Below are positions 50,334-59,360 of a stretch of 64,000 nucleotides of DNA, piece by piece (the first letter of the stretch is position 1; each line of letters opens with the position of its first letter). Where the stretch lies: assembly GCA_027484915.1 (NCBI GenBank), contig JAIXSA010000054.1, positions 1-64,000 of the forward strand. The letters run 5' to 3'. The notes under the pieces were generated by a model. The model was not told where the DNA came from. It made no database searches and was given only the letters and a program-made list of their open reading frames with translations. The DNA is from Paracoccaceae bacterium (GTDB taxonomy: Bacteria; Pseudomonadota; Alphaproteobacteria; Rhodobacterales; Rhodobacteraceae). The translations under genes were made by a program, and so were the position numbers.

Positions 50334-51107
50334 TTACAACTCGGCCCGGGGGCGGCGGCTGACCACCAGGTCGCGGATCACGATCCGGGTCATCGCCGCG
50401 TCGTTCAGGATCAGGTCCAGCCAGGCCCGTTCGATCCGTTTGTCGTTCAGGTCGGCATAGGCCAGGTCGAACTCGGCCACCTTGTCGCGCCCCTGTTCGG
50501 GCAGGCTGCTCACCGGCTGCGCCAGGTTCGGTCCGTGCTTGATGTTCAGCCGCGCAAAGGCCTTTACCGGGCGGTCGCTGTCGATCACCATCTCGGCCCG
50601 CACCAGATGCCGGGGCTTCAGCCCCTCGACGGCCGCCTCGGGCAGGTTCATCGCCAGCGACAGAAAACTGCCCTTGAAGCCGAAGACGTCCAGACAAAGC
50701 CCATAGGGAGCACGGTCCTCGGGCCTGTCGTTCCGGATCTGCCGAACGACAATCTCGCCCAGCGGGCAGTCGTGGTAAAGCGCGACTCCTTCACCCAAGG
50801 CCGTCCGGTCCAGGGACGCCACGGCCCCGGGCTCGGGCAGCGCCCCGCGCCACAGGTCCGGACGCCAGCTCCAACCCGTGCCAAGCGGCATCTGCGGCAA
50901 GCCCGCAGTCAGCCCGGGAACCGCCAGCCGCATGTCGGCTACCTGCAGAAGCCGGTCCAGTTGCCGACGCATTCCCCGCGCCTCGGCCCGCGCGGCGCGC
51001 AAGGCAAAGCCGTCCATCGCAGAGGCCGTCTCGGCCAGCCGCATCCATCGTTCTTCGGTCCGGCGTTGGTGCCAGCCCTCCAGAAACTGCCAGATGCGAC
51101 CAGCCAT
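50334..51107 (-). CDS. DUF6478-like protein
   Basis: The 257-aa protein of unknown function resembles the DUF6478 group found in Rhodobacterales. It begins with a helical, Arg-rich region (residues 1-65). A beta-rich domain follows (GTGWSWRPDLWRGALPEP, YHDCPLGEIVVRQIR, YGLCLDVFGFKGSFLSLAMNLP) that recalls carbohydrate-binding folds. It sits between ilvD (6 bases upstream) and the 114-aa protein gene in one leftward unit. The family name is from memory and should be checked. Confidence 0.6.
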   Translation of the reverse strand: MAGRIWQFLEGWHQRRTEERWMRLAETASAMDGFALRAARAEARGMRRQLDRLLQVADMRLAVPGLTAGLPQMPLGTGWSWRPDLWRGALPEPGAVASLDRTALGEGVALYHDCPLGEIVVRQIRNDRPEDRAPYGLCLDVFGFKGSFLSLAMNLPEAAVEGLKPRHLVRAEMVIDSDRPVKAFARLNIKHGPNLAQPVSSLPEQGRDKVAEFDLAYADLNDKRIERAWLDLILNDAAMTRIVIRDLVVSRRPRAEL

Positions 51108-51113
51108 CGACCC

Positions 51114-52847
51114 TTACTGGTCCATGTAGACGTGGCCTTCGCCCTTTGCCCCGGGATGCGTCACCGCCCCCCAGCGCGCCCCGCCGCACAGCTTGGCGAA
51201 CTTGTGCACCGCGCCCGAGGTATAGGCCGTCTTGCGCGGCCCCTTCCACTCGGCCCGGCGCTTGGCCAGCTCTTCGTCCGACACGGCCACCGACAGCTCG
51301 CCCGTGACGGCATTCAGCGTGATCATGTCGCCGTTCTTCAGCAGTGCAATCGGCCCGCCATGTGCCGCTTCCGGCCCGACGTGGCCCACGCAGAAGCCCC
51401 GCGTCGCGCCCGAGAAGCGGCCGTCGGTGATCAGCGCCACCTTCTTGCCCATGCCCTGACCGGACAAGGCTGCCGTGGTCGACAGCATCTCGCGCATCCC
51501 CGGCCCACCAGCGGGACCTTCGTTGCGGATGACGATGACCTCGCCTTCCTTGTATTCCCGTGCCTTCACGGCAGCGAAAGCCTCTTCCTCGCACTCGAAC
51601 ACCCGCGCCGGGCCGGTAAAGACCTGCTCGGCCTCGGTCATGCCGGCGACCTTCACGATGGCCCCATCGGGTGCCACGTTGCCCCTCAGGCTGACCACGC
51701 CACCCGTCTTGGTGATGGGCGAGTTGATGTGATAGATGACCCGGCCATCCGCTTCTCCGCGGATCTCGTCCAGGCTTTCGCCCAGCGTCTTGCCCGAAGC
51801 GGTGATGCAATCCAGGTGCAGCAGGCCAGCCTTCGCCAGTTCCTTCATCACGACGGCCACGCCGCCCACCTCGTGCAGGTCCTTGGCGACGTACTTCCCG
51901 CCCGGACGCAGGTCGACGAAGTAGGGCGTGTCCTTCATGCAGGCTGCAACGTCGAAGAGGTCGAAGTCGATCCCCGCCTCATGCGCGATGGCCGGCAGAT
52001 GCAGCGCCGCGTTGGTCGAGCCGCCGGTGCAGCCGACGACGCGCGCCGCGTTTTCCAGAGACTTCCGCGTCACGATGTCCCGCGCGCGGATGTTCTTCTC
52101 GATCAGGTTCATCACGGCCACGCCCGAAGCCTCGCAGAACTGGTCGCGGGATTCGTAGGGTGCGGGGGCGGAGGAGCTGTTCAGCAGCGCCAGGCCGATC
52201 GCCTCGGACACGCAGGCCATCGTGTTTGCGGTGTATTGCGCGCCGCAAGCTCCCGAGGACGGGCAAGCTACCCGTTCCATGATCTCAAGCTCGGCGTCCG
52301 ACAGGTTTCCAGCCTGGTGCTTGCCCACGGCCTCGAACATGTCCTGGACGGTGATGTCCTGGCCCTGGTAGCGGCCCGGCAGGATCGATCCGCCATAGAT
52401 GAAGACCGAAGGCGTGTTCAGGCGGACCATCGCCATCATCATCCCCGGCAGCGACTTGTCGCAACCCGCAAGCCCAACGATCGCGTCATAGCAATGCCCG
52501 CGCATCGTCAGTTCGACCGTGTCGGCAATCGCGTCGCGCGAGGCGAGCGAGGACCGCATCCCCTCGTGTCCCATCGCGATCCCGTCCGTGACAGTGATCG
52601 TCGTGAACTCGCGCGGGGTGCCGCCGCCTTTCTTGACGCCCTGCTTCACCACCTGCGCCTGCCGGTTCAGCGCGATGTTGCAGGGGGCCGCCTCGTTCCA
52701 GCAGGTCGCCACGCCCACCCAGGGCTGATGGATCTCTTCCTCGGTGATCCCCATCGCGTAGAAGTAGCTGCGGTGCGGGGCGCGCGCCGGGCCCTCGGTC
52801 ACATGGCGGCTGGGAAGCTTCGACTTGTCGAAACGCGGGCTGGTCAT
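51114..52847 (-). CDS. ilvD: Dihydroxy-acid dehydratase
   Basis: The 577-aa enzyme begins [13 protein letters not shown]. It has Fe-S cysteine sites in [27 protein letters not shown] and [16 protein letters not shown], and the C-terminal [19 protein letters not shown]. It converts 2,3-dihydroxy-isovalerate and its methyl homologue to keto acids for valine, isoleucine and leucine. The AAGGAG before ATG 52847 lies partly within a strong hairpin. The two genes after it are not branched-chain genes. Confidence 0.96.
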   Translation of the reverse strand: MTSPRFDKSKLPSRHVTEGPARAPHRSYFYAMGITEEEIHQPWVGVATCWNEAAPCNIALNRQAQVVKQGVKKGGGTPREFTTITVTDGIAMGHEGMRSSLASRDAIADTVELTMRGHCYDAIVGLAGCDKSLPGMMMAMVRLNTPSVFIYGGSILPGRYQGQDITVQDMFEAVGKHQAGNLSDAELEIMERVACPSSGACGAQYTANTMACVSEAIGLALLNSSSAPAPYESRDQFCEASGVAVMNLIEKNIRARDIVTRKSLENAARVVGCTGGSTNAALHLPAIAHEAGIDFDLFDVAACMKDTPYFVDLRPGGKYVAKDLHEVGGVAVVMKELAKAGLLHLDCITASGKTLGESLDEIRGEADGRVIYHINSPITKTGGVVSLRGNVAPDGAIVKVAGMTEAEQVFTGPARVFECEEEAFAAVKAREYKEGEVIVIRNEGPAGGPGMREMLSTTAALSGQGMGKKVALITDGRFSGATRGFCVGHVGPEAAHGGPIALLKNGDMITLNAVTGELSVAVSDEELAKRRAEWKGPRKTAYTSGAVHKFAKLCGGARWGAVTHPGAKGEGHVYMDQ

Positions 52848-52854
52848 GGCGGCT

Positions 52855-52882
52855 CCTTGCGGGAAATGGCTTGGCCGCAAGG
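52855..52882 (-). promoter_or_regulatory. Hairpin overlapping the ilvD ribosome-binding site
   Basis: On the minus strand CCTTGCGG and CCGCAAGG pair perfectly around a 12-base loop. The second arm contains the AAGG of the AAGGAG ribosome-binding site, 8 bases before the ilvD start. The folded form would hide the site. Confidence 0.6.
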
Positions 52883-52924
52883 GATAAAGGCGCGCCCCGT
52901 CCGGAGCAAGCCGAATTGGCGGCG

Positions 52925-53833
52925 TCAGGTGCCGTTGATCGCCACAGTCGCGCTTTGCATCAGGCCGTCAAGCTGCAGGCGCAGGCTGTCCACGAAGCCC
53001 ACGTAGCCCTTCAGAACTCCGGCAAGGGCCGGAACCGCCTCGGCAATCGCATCGGCGCTGCCGTAGACGGCCGAGCCCAGGATCGCCAGGGTCAGCACCA
53101 CCAGGAACCCACTGCGGAAGCTGCTGCGGCCCTCTGCCGCAACCGGGATCGCCTCGGGAGCGACGTCGTCGGCCATCGTCTCGGCCGGGCGCAGGGTCGA
53201 GTTGATCTCTTCCACATCCGGCAGGCGGGCCCGGCGGGCTGCGAGTGAAGCCTCTTCATAGCTTGGCTGGTGCGGCAGGTTGACCTGCGGAATGGCCTGC
53301 TCGATCCCCAGCTCGGTCTGTGTTTCCAGCGGCTTCGCGGCCTCGGCCTTGCGGGCAATGGCCTCACGCTCGGCCTCCTCGCGCAGGATCGCCAGGACGG
53401 AATCGTCGACCGCATAGGCCGCCGCACCCTCTGCCGGCGGAACCGGGGTCGCCTCATTAACCTGCGTCTCGCTCTCCGGCACCACCTCGGCGACCGGCGT
53501 CACGGCGACAGTGTCCGCAGCGACAGGCTCGACCGCAGCAGGAGGTTCAGGATCCGCGGCTGGGACCGCAACATCCGCTTCCGCCACCGCCGCGCTCTCC
53601 ACCAAAGCGGCGGGCTCAGCCACCACCGGTGTCGCAGGCTCTGCCACCGCTGCGGCAACGGCAACCGGAGCCGCCGGGGCAGGCGTCGGCGCGGGTGCCG
53701 CCACCTCAGCCTTGGGCCGCATCTGGAACCACGCATGTCCGCAATTGGCACACTGCACGTCGCGCCCAGTCTCCGGGATCGCGTCCTCGGGGACTTCGTA
53801 CTTCGCCTCACAATTCGGACAAACCAACCGCAT
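52925..53833 (-). CDS. Zinc-ribbon (MJ0042-type) membrane protein
   Basis: The 302-aa protein starts with a two-knuckle zinc ribbon ([18 protein letters not shown], then [12 protein letters not shown]). About 160 residues of Ala/Val/Glu/Pro-rich linker follow, then a conserved-looking strip ([34 protein letters not shown]) and one membrane helix ([18 protein letters not shown]). This layout is common in alphaproteobacteria beside ftsE. The function is unknown, possibly an envelope regulator. It is divergent from ftsE across 174 bases. Confidence 0.83.
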   Translation of the reverse strand: MRLVCPNCEAKYEVPEDAIPETGRDVQCANCGHAWFQMRPKAEVAAPAPTPAPAAPVAVAAAVAEPATPVVAEPAALVESAAVAEADVAVPAADPEPPAAVEPVAADTVAVTPVAEVVPESETQVNEATPVPPAEGAAAYAVDDSVLAILREEAEREAIARKAEAAKPLETQTELGIEQAIPQVNLPHQPSYEEASLAARRARLPDVEEINSTLRPAETMADDVAPEAIPVAAEGRSSFRSGFLVVLTLAILGSAVYGSADAIAEAVPALAGVLKGYVGFVDSLRLQLDGLMQSATVAINGT

Positions 53834-54007
53834 TATCGTCCCTCAAGCCTGTTTTTTCCGGCTGCCGCGCAAGTTGTAATCCCTATTTCCAGTCGTTCCA
53901 AGGGTTTGTCGCTTGCCCTTGTGCAATCGTTTCCCCCTGTGCGATGGAAAGCGCAGTGGCGGCGGATATCTGCCACGTCGGCATCGGGGCGCAGCAAGGG
54001 GAACGGC

Positions 54008-54679
54008 GTGATCACCTTCGAGAACGTGGCCTACAGCTATGGCGGCGGAGAACTCCTCTCGGACGTCTCGCTGAAGCTCGCACCGGGGTCCTTCCACTTC
54101 CTCACCGGCCCCTCGGGTGCGGGGAAATCCACCTTCCTGAAACTCGCCTATGCCGAGCTTCGCCCCACCTCGGGCCGCGTCACCCTGTTCGACAACGATG
54201 TGACCAAGCTTTCCCGCGACGACATCGCCCGCACCCGCCGCCGCATCGGCATCGTGCATCAGGACTGCAAGTTTCTCGACCACATGACGCTTGCCGCCAA
54301 CATGGCGCTGCCCTTCACCGTCTCGGACCGCGAAAGCGACCACAAGGACATGGAGGACCTCCTGTCCTGGGTCGGCCTGCAGCACCTCGCCGACGCGCTG
54401 CCGCCGCAGCTCTCCGGCGGCGAACGCCAGCGCGCCGCCCTGGCCCGCGCCGTGATCGTCGACCCTGACATCATCCTTGCCGACGAGCCCACCGGCAATG
54501 TCGACTGGGAAATGTCGCTGCGGATCCTCACGCTGCTGGTGGAACTGAACAAGATGGGCAAGACCATCCTCGTCGCCACCCACGACCTTAACCTCATCCG
54601 CCAGGCCAAGGCGCAGATCCAGGCCCGCGTGCTCCGCATCGCCAAGCATCGCGTCCAGCTTGCGGGGGCCGACCTGTGA
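54008..54679 (+). CDS. ftsE: Cell-division ATP-binding protein FtsE
   Basis: The 223-aa ABC ATPase has Walker A LTGPSGAGKSTF, signature QLSGGERQRAA, Walker B IILADEPTGNVD and H-loop THD. GTG 54008, behind AAGGGGAA, gives the usual FtsE start (VITFENVAYSY). With FtsX it activates peptidoglycan hydrolysis at the septum. The start of ftsX overlaps its stop (GTGA). Confidence 0.95.
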   Translation: MITFENVAYSYGGGELLSDVSLKLAPGSFHFLTGPSGAGKSTFLKLAYAELRPTSGRVTLFDNDVTKLSRDDIARTRRRIGIVHQDCKFLDHMTLAANMALPFTVSDRESDHKDMEDLLSWVGLQHLADALPPQLSGGERQRAALARAVIVDPDIILADEPTGNVDWEMSLRILTLLVELNKMGKTILVATHDLNLIRQAKAQIQARVLRIAKHRVQLAGADL

Positions 54680-55572
54680 GACTGCCCACCGCCAAACCCG
54701 CCTCCCCCGCCACCCGCGCGCTTGAAGTTGTCCCGCCGTCCGGCCCCACCGCCTGGCTCACCACCTTCACCGCGGGCGCCATGACCTTCCTTTGCGTCTT
54801 CGCCCTTGCTCTGTCGCTTGCCTCGGGCCGCCTTGCCACCCGCTGGTCAGAGGCGCTTGCGAAGACCGCCACGATCCGCCTCTCGGCGCCCGAGGAACAG
54901 GTCCAGATCCAGACCGACGCCATCCTCGCCGCTTTGGCCACCACCCCCGGAATCGCCAGCTACCGCCTGATCGACGAGGCCGAGACGACAAGGCTCCTCG
55001 AACCCTGGTTCGGCCCCGGCCTGCCGATCGAGGACCTGCCGATCCCCCGCCTGATCGAGGTCGTGGAAGCCGACCCGCCCTACGATTCCGACGGCCTGAA
55101 GCAGCGCCTGACGGCAGAAGCCCCCGGCGCGATCCTCGACGACCACACCCGCTGGCGCCGCCCCCTGGCCGAAGCCGCCAGCCGCATCCGCCTGCTCGGC
55201 GTCCTCTCTATCGCCCTGATAGGCGCGACAATGGCCGCGATGATCACGCTGGCCGCCCGGGCCGCCCTGGCGACGAATTCCGAGGAAATCCGCGTCCTCC
55301 GCCTTGTCGGTGCCAAGGACAGCTACATCGCCCGCGCCTTCGTCCGCCGCTTCACGCTCCGCACGCTCGGGGGGGCCGCCTTCGGGGCCGCTGCCGGCCT
55401 TCTGGGCGTCGCGGCCCTGCCCGCCGCAGATGCTGCAGGCGGCTTCCTCACCGGTCTCGGCTTCACCGGCTGGGACTGGCTCTGGCCCTTGGCGCTCCCG
55501 CCCTTGGCGGCTATCTTGGCTTTCCTTGCCACCCGCCGTGCTGCCTTCCAGAAGCTGAGAGAGCTGACATGA
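54676..55572 (+). CDS. ftsX: Cell-division permease FtsX
   Basis: The 298-aa membrane protein has one helix near the N-terminus (TTFTAGAMTFLCVFALALSLASG), a periplasmic domain (about 60-170) and three C-terminal helices including ATMAAMITLAARAALATNSEEIRVLRLVGA, the standard FtsX plan. It passes the ATP cycle of FtsE to cell-wall hydrolase activators outside. It begins at GTG 54676. The plsC gene overlaps its end by four bases. Confidence 0.94.
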   Translation: MRLPTAKPASPATRALEVVPPSGPTAWLTTFTAGAMTFLCVFALALSLASGRLATRWSEALAKTATIRLSAPEEQVQIQTDAILAALATTPGIASYRLIDEAETTRLLEPWFGPGLPIEDLPIPRLIEVVEADPPYDSDGLKQRLTAEAPGAILDDHTRWRRPLAEAASRIRLLGVLSIALIGATMAAMITLAARAALATNSEEIRVLRLVGAKDSYIARAFVRRFTLRTLGGAAFGAAAGLLGVAALPAADAAGGFLTGLGFTGWDWLWPLALPPLAAILAFLATRRAAFQKLRELT

Positions 55573-56297
55573 CCCCGATCCGCTGGCTGCTCTCGCTGAT
55601 CTTCATCATCCAGATGTACCTGGCGATGGCCGTGATCGCCGTCGTCTTCGCTCCCTGGGCGCTGTTCTCCCGCCAGGGCGCGCGGGCCGCCTGCAAGACC
55701 TTTTGCCGCTGGGTGATCTTTTCCCTCCGCCTTCTCTGCGGCCTCAAGTCCGAGGTGCGCGGAACGCCGCCCACCGGCGAATGCATCATCGCGGCCAAGC
55801 ATCAAAGCTTTCTCGACATCATCATGATCTTCAACGCGGTCCCCGCCGCGAAGTTCATCATGAAGCGCGAACTGATGTATGCCCCCTTCCTTGGCCAGTA
55901 CGCGCTGCGCATCGGCTGCGTCCCCGTCGACCGCGGCAAGCGCGGCGCGGCCATCGCCAGGATGAGGGCCGATGTCGCCGCAGGCAGCGCCGAGCCCGGC
56001 CAGTTGATCATCTACCCGCAAGGCACCCGCGTCGCTCCCGGAGCCACCTTGCCCTACAAGGTCGGCACAGGCCTTCTTTACGAACAACTTGCCCAACCTT
56101 GCGTCCCCGTCGCGGCCAACGTCGGGCTCTTCTGGCCCAAGCGTGGCATCCTGCGCAAACCGGGGCGCGCCGTGGTCGAATTCCTCGCCCCCATTCCGCC
56201 GGGCCTCAAGGTGCAGGAGTTCATGGCCAGGCTGGAAACCGAGGTCGAAACGAACTCCAACCGCCTCATGGCCGAAGCTGGGTTCCACGCCCCATGA
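55569..56297 (+). CDS. plsC: 1-acyl-sn-glycerol-3-phosphate acyltransferase
   Basis: The 242-aa membrane enzyme has an N-terminal helix (LLSLIFIIQMYLAMAVIAVVFA), catalytic HQSFLD (the H-x4-D motif, near residue 78) and the glycerol-phosphate motif IIYPQGTR. It makes phosphatidic acid from lysophosphatidic acid. The coupled ftsEX-plsC order, also seen in relatives, places lipid synthesis with the division genes. The TfoX-like gene overlaps its stop. Confidence 0.94.
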   Translation: MTPIRWLLSLIFIIQMYLAMAVIAVVFAPWALFSRQGARAACKTFCRWVIFSLRLLCGLKSEVRGTPPTGECIIAAKHQSFLDIIMIFNAVPAAKFIMKRELMYAPFLGQYALRIGCVPVDRGKRGAAIARMRADVAAGSAEPGQLIIYPQGTRVAPGATLPYKVGTGLLYEQLAQPCVPVAANVGLFWPKRGILRKPGRAVVEFLAPIPPGLKVQEFMARLETEVETNSNRLMAEAGFHAP

Positions 56298-56617
56298 GCA
56301 GCCGGTCCGCGACCATCGACCACGTCCTCGATGCTCTCGCGCCTCTGCCTCTGACCGCCCGCAAGATGTTCGGCGAATACGCGCTCTACCTCGACGGAAA
56401 GGTGGTGGACCTCGTCTGCGACGACCAGCTTTATCTCAAGCCAAGGCCCGGTGCGCAGTCTCTCCTGCCCGACAGCCCGATGGGCGCACCCTACCCCGGC
56501 GCGAAGGATCATCTGCTTGTTACCGACATGCTGGACGATCCAGACCGGGTCGTCCTGGCCCTGAAGGCCATTGCCGCCGACCTGCCCTTTCCAAACCCGC
56601 GGAAGCAGAAAACCTGA
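56294..56617 (+). CDS. TfoX N-terminal-domain protein
   Basis: The 107-aa protein matches the N-terminal half of TfoX/Sxy: LTARKMFGEYALYLDGKVVDLVCDDQLYLKPRPG is the hallmark. It lacks the C-terminal domain of the full competence regulator. Stand-alone TfoX-N proteins are widespread, and most have no known role. It is coupled to plsC by ATGA overlap. Confidence 0.88.
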   Translation: MSSRSATIDHVLDALAPLPLTARKMFGEYALYLDGKVVDLVCDDQLYLKPRPGAQSLLPDSPMGAPYPGAKDHLLVTDMLDDPDRVVLALKAIAADLPFPNPRKQKT

Positions 56618-56660
56618 CCTGACTTTCCTTTCACATTTGCCCAAATATCCCACGGGGGGT

Positions 56661-56683
56661 CCGGGGGGTGGGAAACCCCCCGG
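56661..56683. repeat. GC-rich REP-like hairpin
   Basis: CCGGGGGGT (56661-56669) and ACCCCCCGG (56675-56683) form a perfect 9-bp stem with a five-base loop. It is preceded by GCCCAAATATCCCACGGGG, a context I remember as common between genes in Rhodobacter-type genomes. It may end the ftsE-plsC-tfoX transcript. Confidence 0.55.
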
Positions 56684-56706
56684 GGCCAGCCAGAAGGCAC
56701 CACGTC

Positions 56707-57312
56707 ATGACCTGGATCACCACGCTCGACGACCTCCACGCCCATTATGGCCAGCCGGCCGAGGCCGCGACCATAAAGGTCACGCCGCATCTGATCCCAG
56801 CTTACCGCGCATGGATCGACCGCTCGCGCTTCTGCATCCTGACCACGGTCGGACCCGAGGGTACGGACGGCAGCCCACGCGGCGATGAAGGACCGGTCGT
56901 CACCGTGCTGGACCCGCAAACGCTGGCCCTGCCCGACTGGTACGGCAACAACCGCATCGACAGTCTGCGCAACATCGTCCGCGACGGCCGGGTAAGCCTG
57001 ATGTTCCTGATCCCCGGCGCGAACAATGCGCTGCGGGTGAACGGCAGCGCGCGGCTCACGGCCGACCCCGACCTTCGTGGCCGCTTCGACAGGGACGGCA
57101 AACAGCCCCGGACCGTCATCGTGATCCGCATCGCCGAGGTCTATTCGCAATGTGCCCGGGCGCTGATCCGCTCGGCGCTCTGGACCAGCGGGGACCAGTC
57201 TGCGGGCCTTCCATCCGTCGGCGACATGCTGCGCGAGATCAGCGAAGGCCGGATCGACGGTCAGGTCTATGACGCCGACTGGCCCGGTCGCGCTGCGCAG
57301 ACGATGTGGTGA
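56707..57312 (+). CDS. Pyridoxamine 5'-phosphate oxidase-like FMN protein
   Basis: The 201-aa protein has the split-barrel flavin fold: RFCILTTVGPEGTDGSPRGDEG, LPDWYGNNRIDSLRNIVRDGRVSLMFLIPG and a C-terminal CARALIRSALW. It resembles the MSMEG_1061 type of FMN-dependent PPOX family proteins, which reduce small compounds with F420 or NAD(P)H. It is not PdxH, since the pyridoxal-specific C-terminus is missing. It is followed by a palindromic repeat. Confidence 0.86.
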   Translation: MTWITTLDDLHAHYGQPAEAATIKVTPHLIPAYRAWIDRSRFCILTTVGPEGTDGSPRGDEGPVVTVLDPQTLALPDWYGNNRIDSLRNIVRDGRVSLMFLIPGANNALRVNGSARLTADPDLRGRFDRDGKQPRTVIVIRIAEVYSQCARALIRSALWTSGDQSAGLPSVGDMLREISEGRIDGQVYDADWPGRAAQTMW

Positions 57313-57317
57313 AGCCG

Positions 57318-57406
57318 CTCTTCGGGGACTTCTCGTCGCTCATCGCTCCACGCGCTGCTCTTGCGACGAGAAGACGAAGTCGCACGAGGAGCACTCCACG
57401 AGGAGC
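57318..57406. repeat. Palindromic intergenic repeat, copy 3 (rearranged)
   Basis: GAGAAGACGAAGTCGCACG followed by AGGAG (57368-57391) closely matches the right arm of the copy at 49920. The left side GACTTCTCGTCGC (57328-57340) is its inverted partner with a short deletion. A further partial unit (CACTCCACGAGGAG) follows. The rest of the gap to 57491 shows no gene. Confidence 0.6.
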
Positions 57407-57491
57407 CGCCAGAAAGATTACCAGATTCTGAACGCCCGCAGACAACCCATTGGTATCATTCACCCTGAAACCCTGCCCACGCGCGGGCACC

Positions 57492-57977
57492 TCAGCTCAG
57501 CGGGCAGTCCGCGACCTCGACATCCAGTGCCAGGGTCGACGCCGGCCCATAGCCCAGCCCGGACACGTTGATAAACAAGGCCCCCGTCTCGGCCCAGACC
57601 TCCGTCACCTTCATCGTGGTCCCCGCCCGGTCGACCGAGACCTTCTCAAAAAGGGCGCAATCCGTCTCGAACCGCAGCACATACCCGTTGAATTTCGCCT
57701 CGTAGAACCGCCCGATCCCCTTGGGATAGGAAAGCTCGATCCGGTTCGGCCCGATCTCGACCGCGACCGGTACCACGTCCAGCCCGCCGGTGAACCCCTC
57801 CGGCCCCAGCCCGAACTCGGTCCCGTGCCCGACCGTCACCGTTCGCCCCCGCGCGACCAGCAGCGGAGCGTCCCGATCATCCCAGGTCTCCACAGTGAAG
57901 GTCACCAGCCGCCCCTCCAGCGTCCCGGCCTGGACCGGAGACACCAGCGCAGCGGCAAGAAGGACCCAACGGATCAT
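57492..57977 (-). CDS. Exported protein of unknown function, 161 aa
   Basis: After a signal peptide ([18 protein letters not shown]), the mature protein is almost all beta: RLVTFTVETWDDRDAPLLV, TVTVGHGTEFGLG, VVPVAVEIGPNRIELSYP, GYVLRFETDCALF and a final Cys (EVADCPLS), which may pair with the first. No family is recognised; such proteins recur in Rhodobacteraceae. Its start overlaps the stop of the guanidinium-exporter gene, so it ends the accA-gdx unit. Confidence 0.65.
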   Translation of the reverse strand: MIRWVLLAAALVSPVQAGTLEGRLVTFTVETWDDRDAPLLVARGRTVTVGHGTEFGLGPEGFTGGLDVVPVAVEIGPNRIELSYPKGIGRFYEAKFNGYVLRFETDCALFEKVSVDRAGTTMKVTEVWAETGALFINVSGLGYGPASTLALDVEVADCPLS

Positions 57978-58288
57978 GCGAACTTCAGCGCCGCGATCCC
58001 GGCGAGGATCAGAAGCACGCCCATCACCCGCATCAGGTTGACCGGCTCCTGAAACAGGAACACCGCCGCGATAGCGGTGCCCACAGCCCCGATCCCGACC
58101 CAGACCGCATAGGCCGTGCCCACCGGCAGTGACTTCATCGCGACCGACAGAAGGTAGAACGACCCCAGCGCCAGCACGATGGTCACCGCGGCCGGCACCA
58201 GCTTGGTGAAGCCTTCCGAATACTTCAGACCCAGCGCCCAGCCGGTTTCCATAAGGCCGGCGATGACGACGATCACCCAAGGGTTCAC
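57974..58288 (-). CDS. gdx: SMR-family guanidinium exporter Gdx (SugE)
   Basis: The 104-aa protein of four helices starts at GTG 58288, which overlaps the accA stop. It aligns closely with E. coli SugE/Gdx: [20 protein letters not shown] contains the essential Glu13-equivalent, and [22 protein letters not shown] is the Gdx signature. Gdx swaps guanidinium for protons. No guanidine riboswitch is seen; the gene is read with accA instead. Confidence 0.9.
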   Translation of the reverse strand: MNPWVIVVIAGLMETGWALGLKYSEGFTKLVPAAVTIVLALGSFYLLSVAMKSLPVGTAYAVWVGIGAVGTAIAAVFLFQEPVNLMRVMGVLLILAGIAALKFA

Positions 58289-59244
58289 GCAGCCAGCCCT
58301 TTCGCACCCATGTCGATGAACTTCTGCCGCCGGTCCTTGATCAAGGCCTCGCGCTTCTTGCCGGAAAGCTCGCCCAGCATCGCCTCGATGGCCTTGCCCA
58401 CCGCGTCCACCGCCTCTTTCGGAGCCCGCTGCGCCCCGCCCAGCGGTTCTTTCACGATCCGGTCGATGATCCCCAGCTTCTGCAGGTCCTGCGCCGTCAG
58501 CCGCAGCGCCTCGGCCGCCTCTCGCATCTTCTCGGCATCCTTCCACAGGATCGAGGCACAGCCTTCGGGCGAGATCACCGAATAGATCGAATGTTCCAGC
58601 ATCGCGACCCGGTTTGCCGTCGCGAAGGCCACCGCGCCACCCGAACCGCCCTCGCCGATCACCACCGAAATCAGCGGCACACCGATGGCCAGGCACTTCT
58701 CGGTCGACCGGGCAATCGCCTCGGCCTGGCCGCGCTCTTCCGCGCCCTTGCCGGGATAGGCGCCTGCCGTGTCGATCAGCGTGATCACCGGAATGCGGAA
58801 GCGATCGGCCAGATCCATCAGGCGGATTGCCTTGCGATAGCCCTCGGGCCGCGCCATGCCGAAGTTGCGCTGGATGCGCGACTTGGTGTCGTTGCCCTTT
58901 TCGTGCCCGATCACCATCACCGGCTGGTCGTTGAACCGTGCCAGCCCCCCGATCACCGCGTGATCGTCGGCAAAGGCCCGGTCGCCGGCCAGGCTGGTGA
59001 ATTCGGTAAAAAGCTGGTCGATGTAGTCCATGCAATGCGGCCGGTCCGGGTGCCGCGCCACCTGGCACTTCTGCCAGGCAGTCAGGTTCTTGTAGAGATC
59101 GCGCAGCGCCGTATCCGCCTTGCGATCCAGCGCCTCGGCCTCTTTAGACACATCCATGCCGGGATTGGTCTTCGCCATCGCGCGAAGCTCTTCCGCCTTG
59201 CCTTCAATGTCGGCGAGCGGTTTTTCGAAATCGAGGTACTGCAT
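58285..59244 (-). CDS. accA: Acetyl-CoA carboxylase, carboxyltransferase alpha subunit
   Basis: The 319-aa protein begins [20 protein letters not shown]. It has the conserved [65 protein letters not shown] and [11 protein letters not shown]. It forms the carboxyltransferase with AccD (30.3 kb). It is first in a leftward unit with gdx and a secreted-protein gene. Confidence 0.96.
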   Translation of the reverse strand: MQYLDFEKPLADIEGKAEELRAMAKTNPGMDVSKEAEALDRKADTALRDLYKNLTAWQKCQVARHPDRPHCMDYIDQLFTEFTSLAGDRAFADDHAVIGGLARFNDQPVMVIGHEKGNDTKSRIQRNFGMARPEGYRKAIRLMDLADRFRIPVITLIDTAGAYPGKGAEERGQAEAIARSTEKCLAIGVPLISVVIGEGGSGGAVAFATANRVAMLEHSIYSVISPEGCASILWKDAEKMREAAEALRLTAQDLQKLGIIDRIVKEPLGGAQRAPKEAVDAVGKAIEAMLGELSGKKREALIKDRRQKFIDMGAKGLAA

Positions 59245-59360
59245 GGCGCTTCCTTTTCGGGACCGCCTCTATATGCCCGCGGGACAGACCTGATGCAACT
59301 CGGCAAGATGTGTGCGGCGGTGTCGTGCGCGGGTGCCGGGCAGACTCCATGCCGCAGAAA

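Noticed and set aside
53270..54007. In-frame extension of ftsE upstream of GTG 54008
   Set aside because: It runs antisense through the zinc-ribbon gene and would add 246 unrelated residues. The GTG has a good ribosome-binding site and the normal FtsE start.
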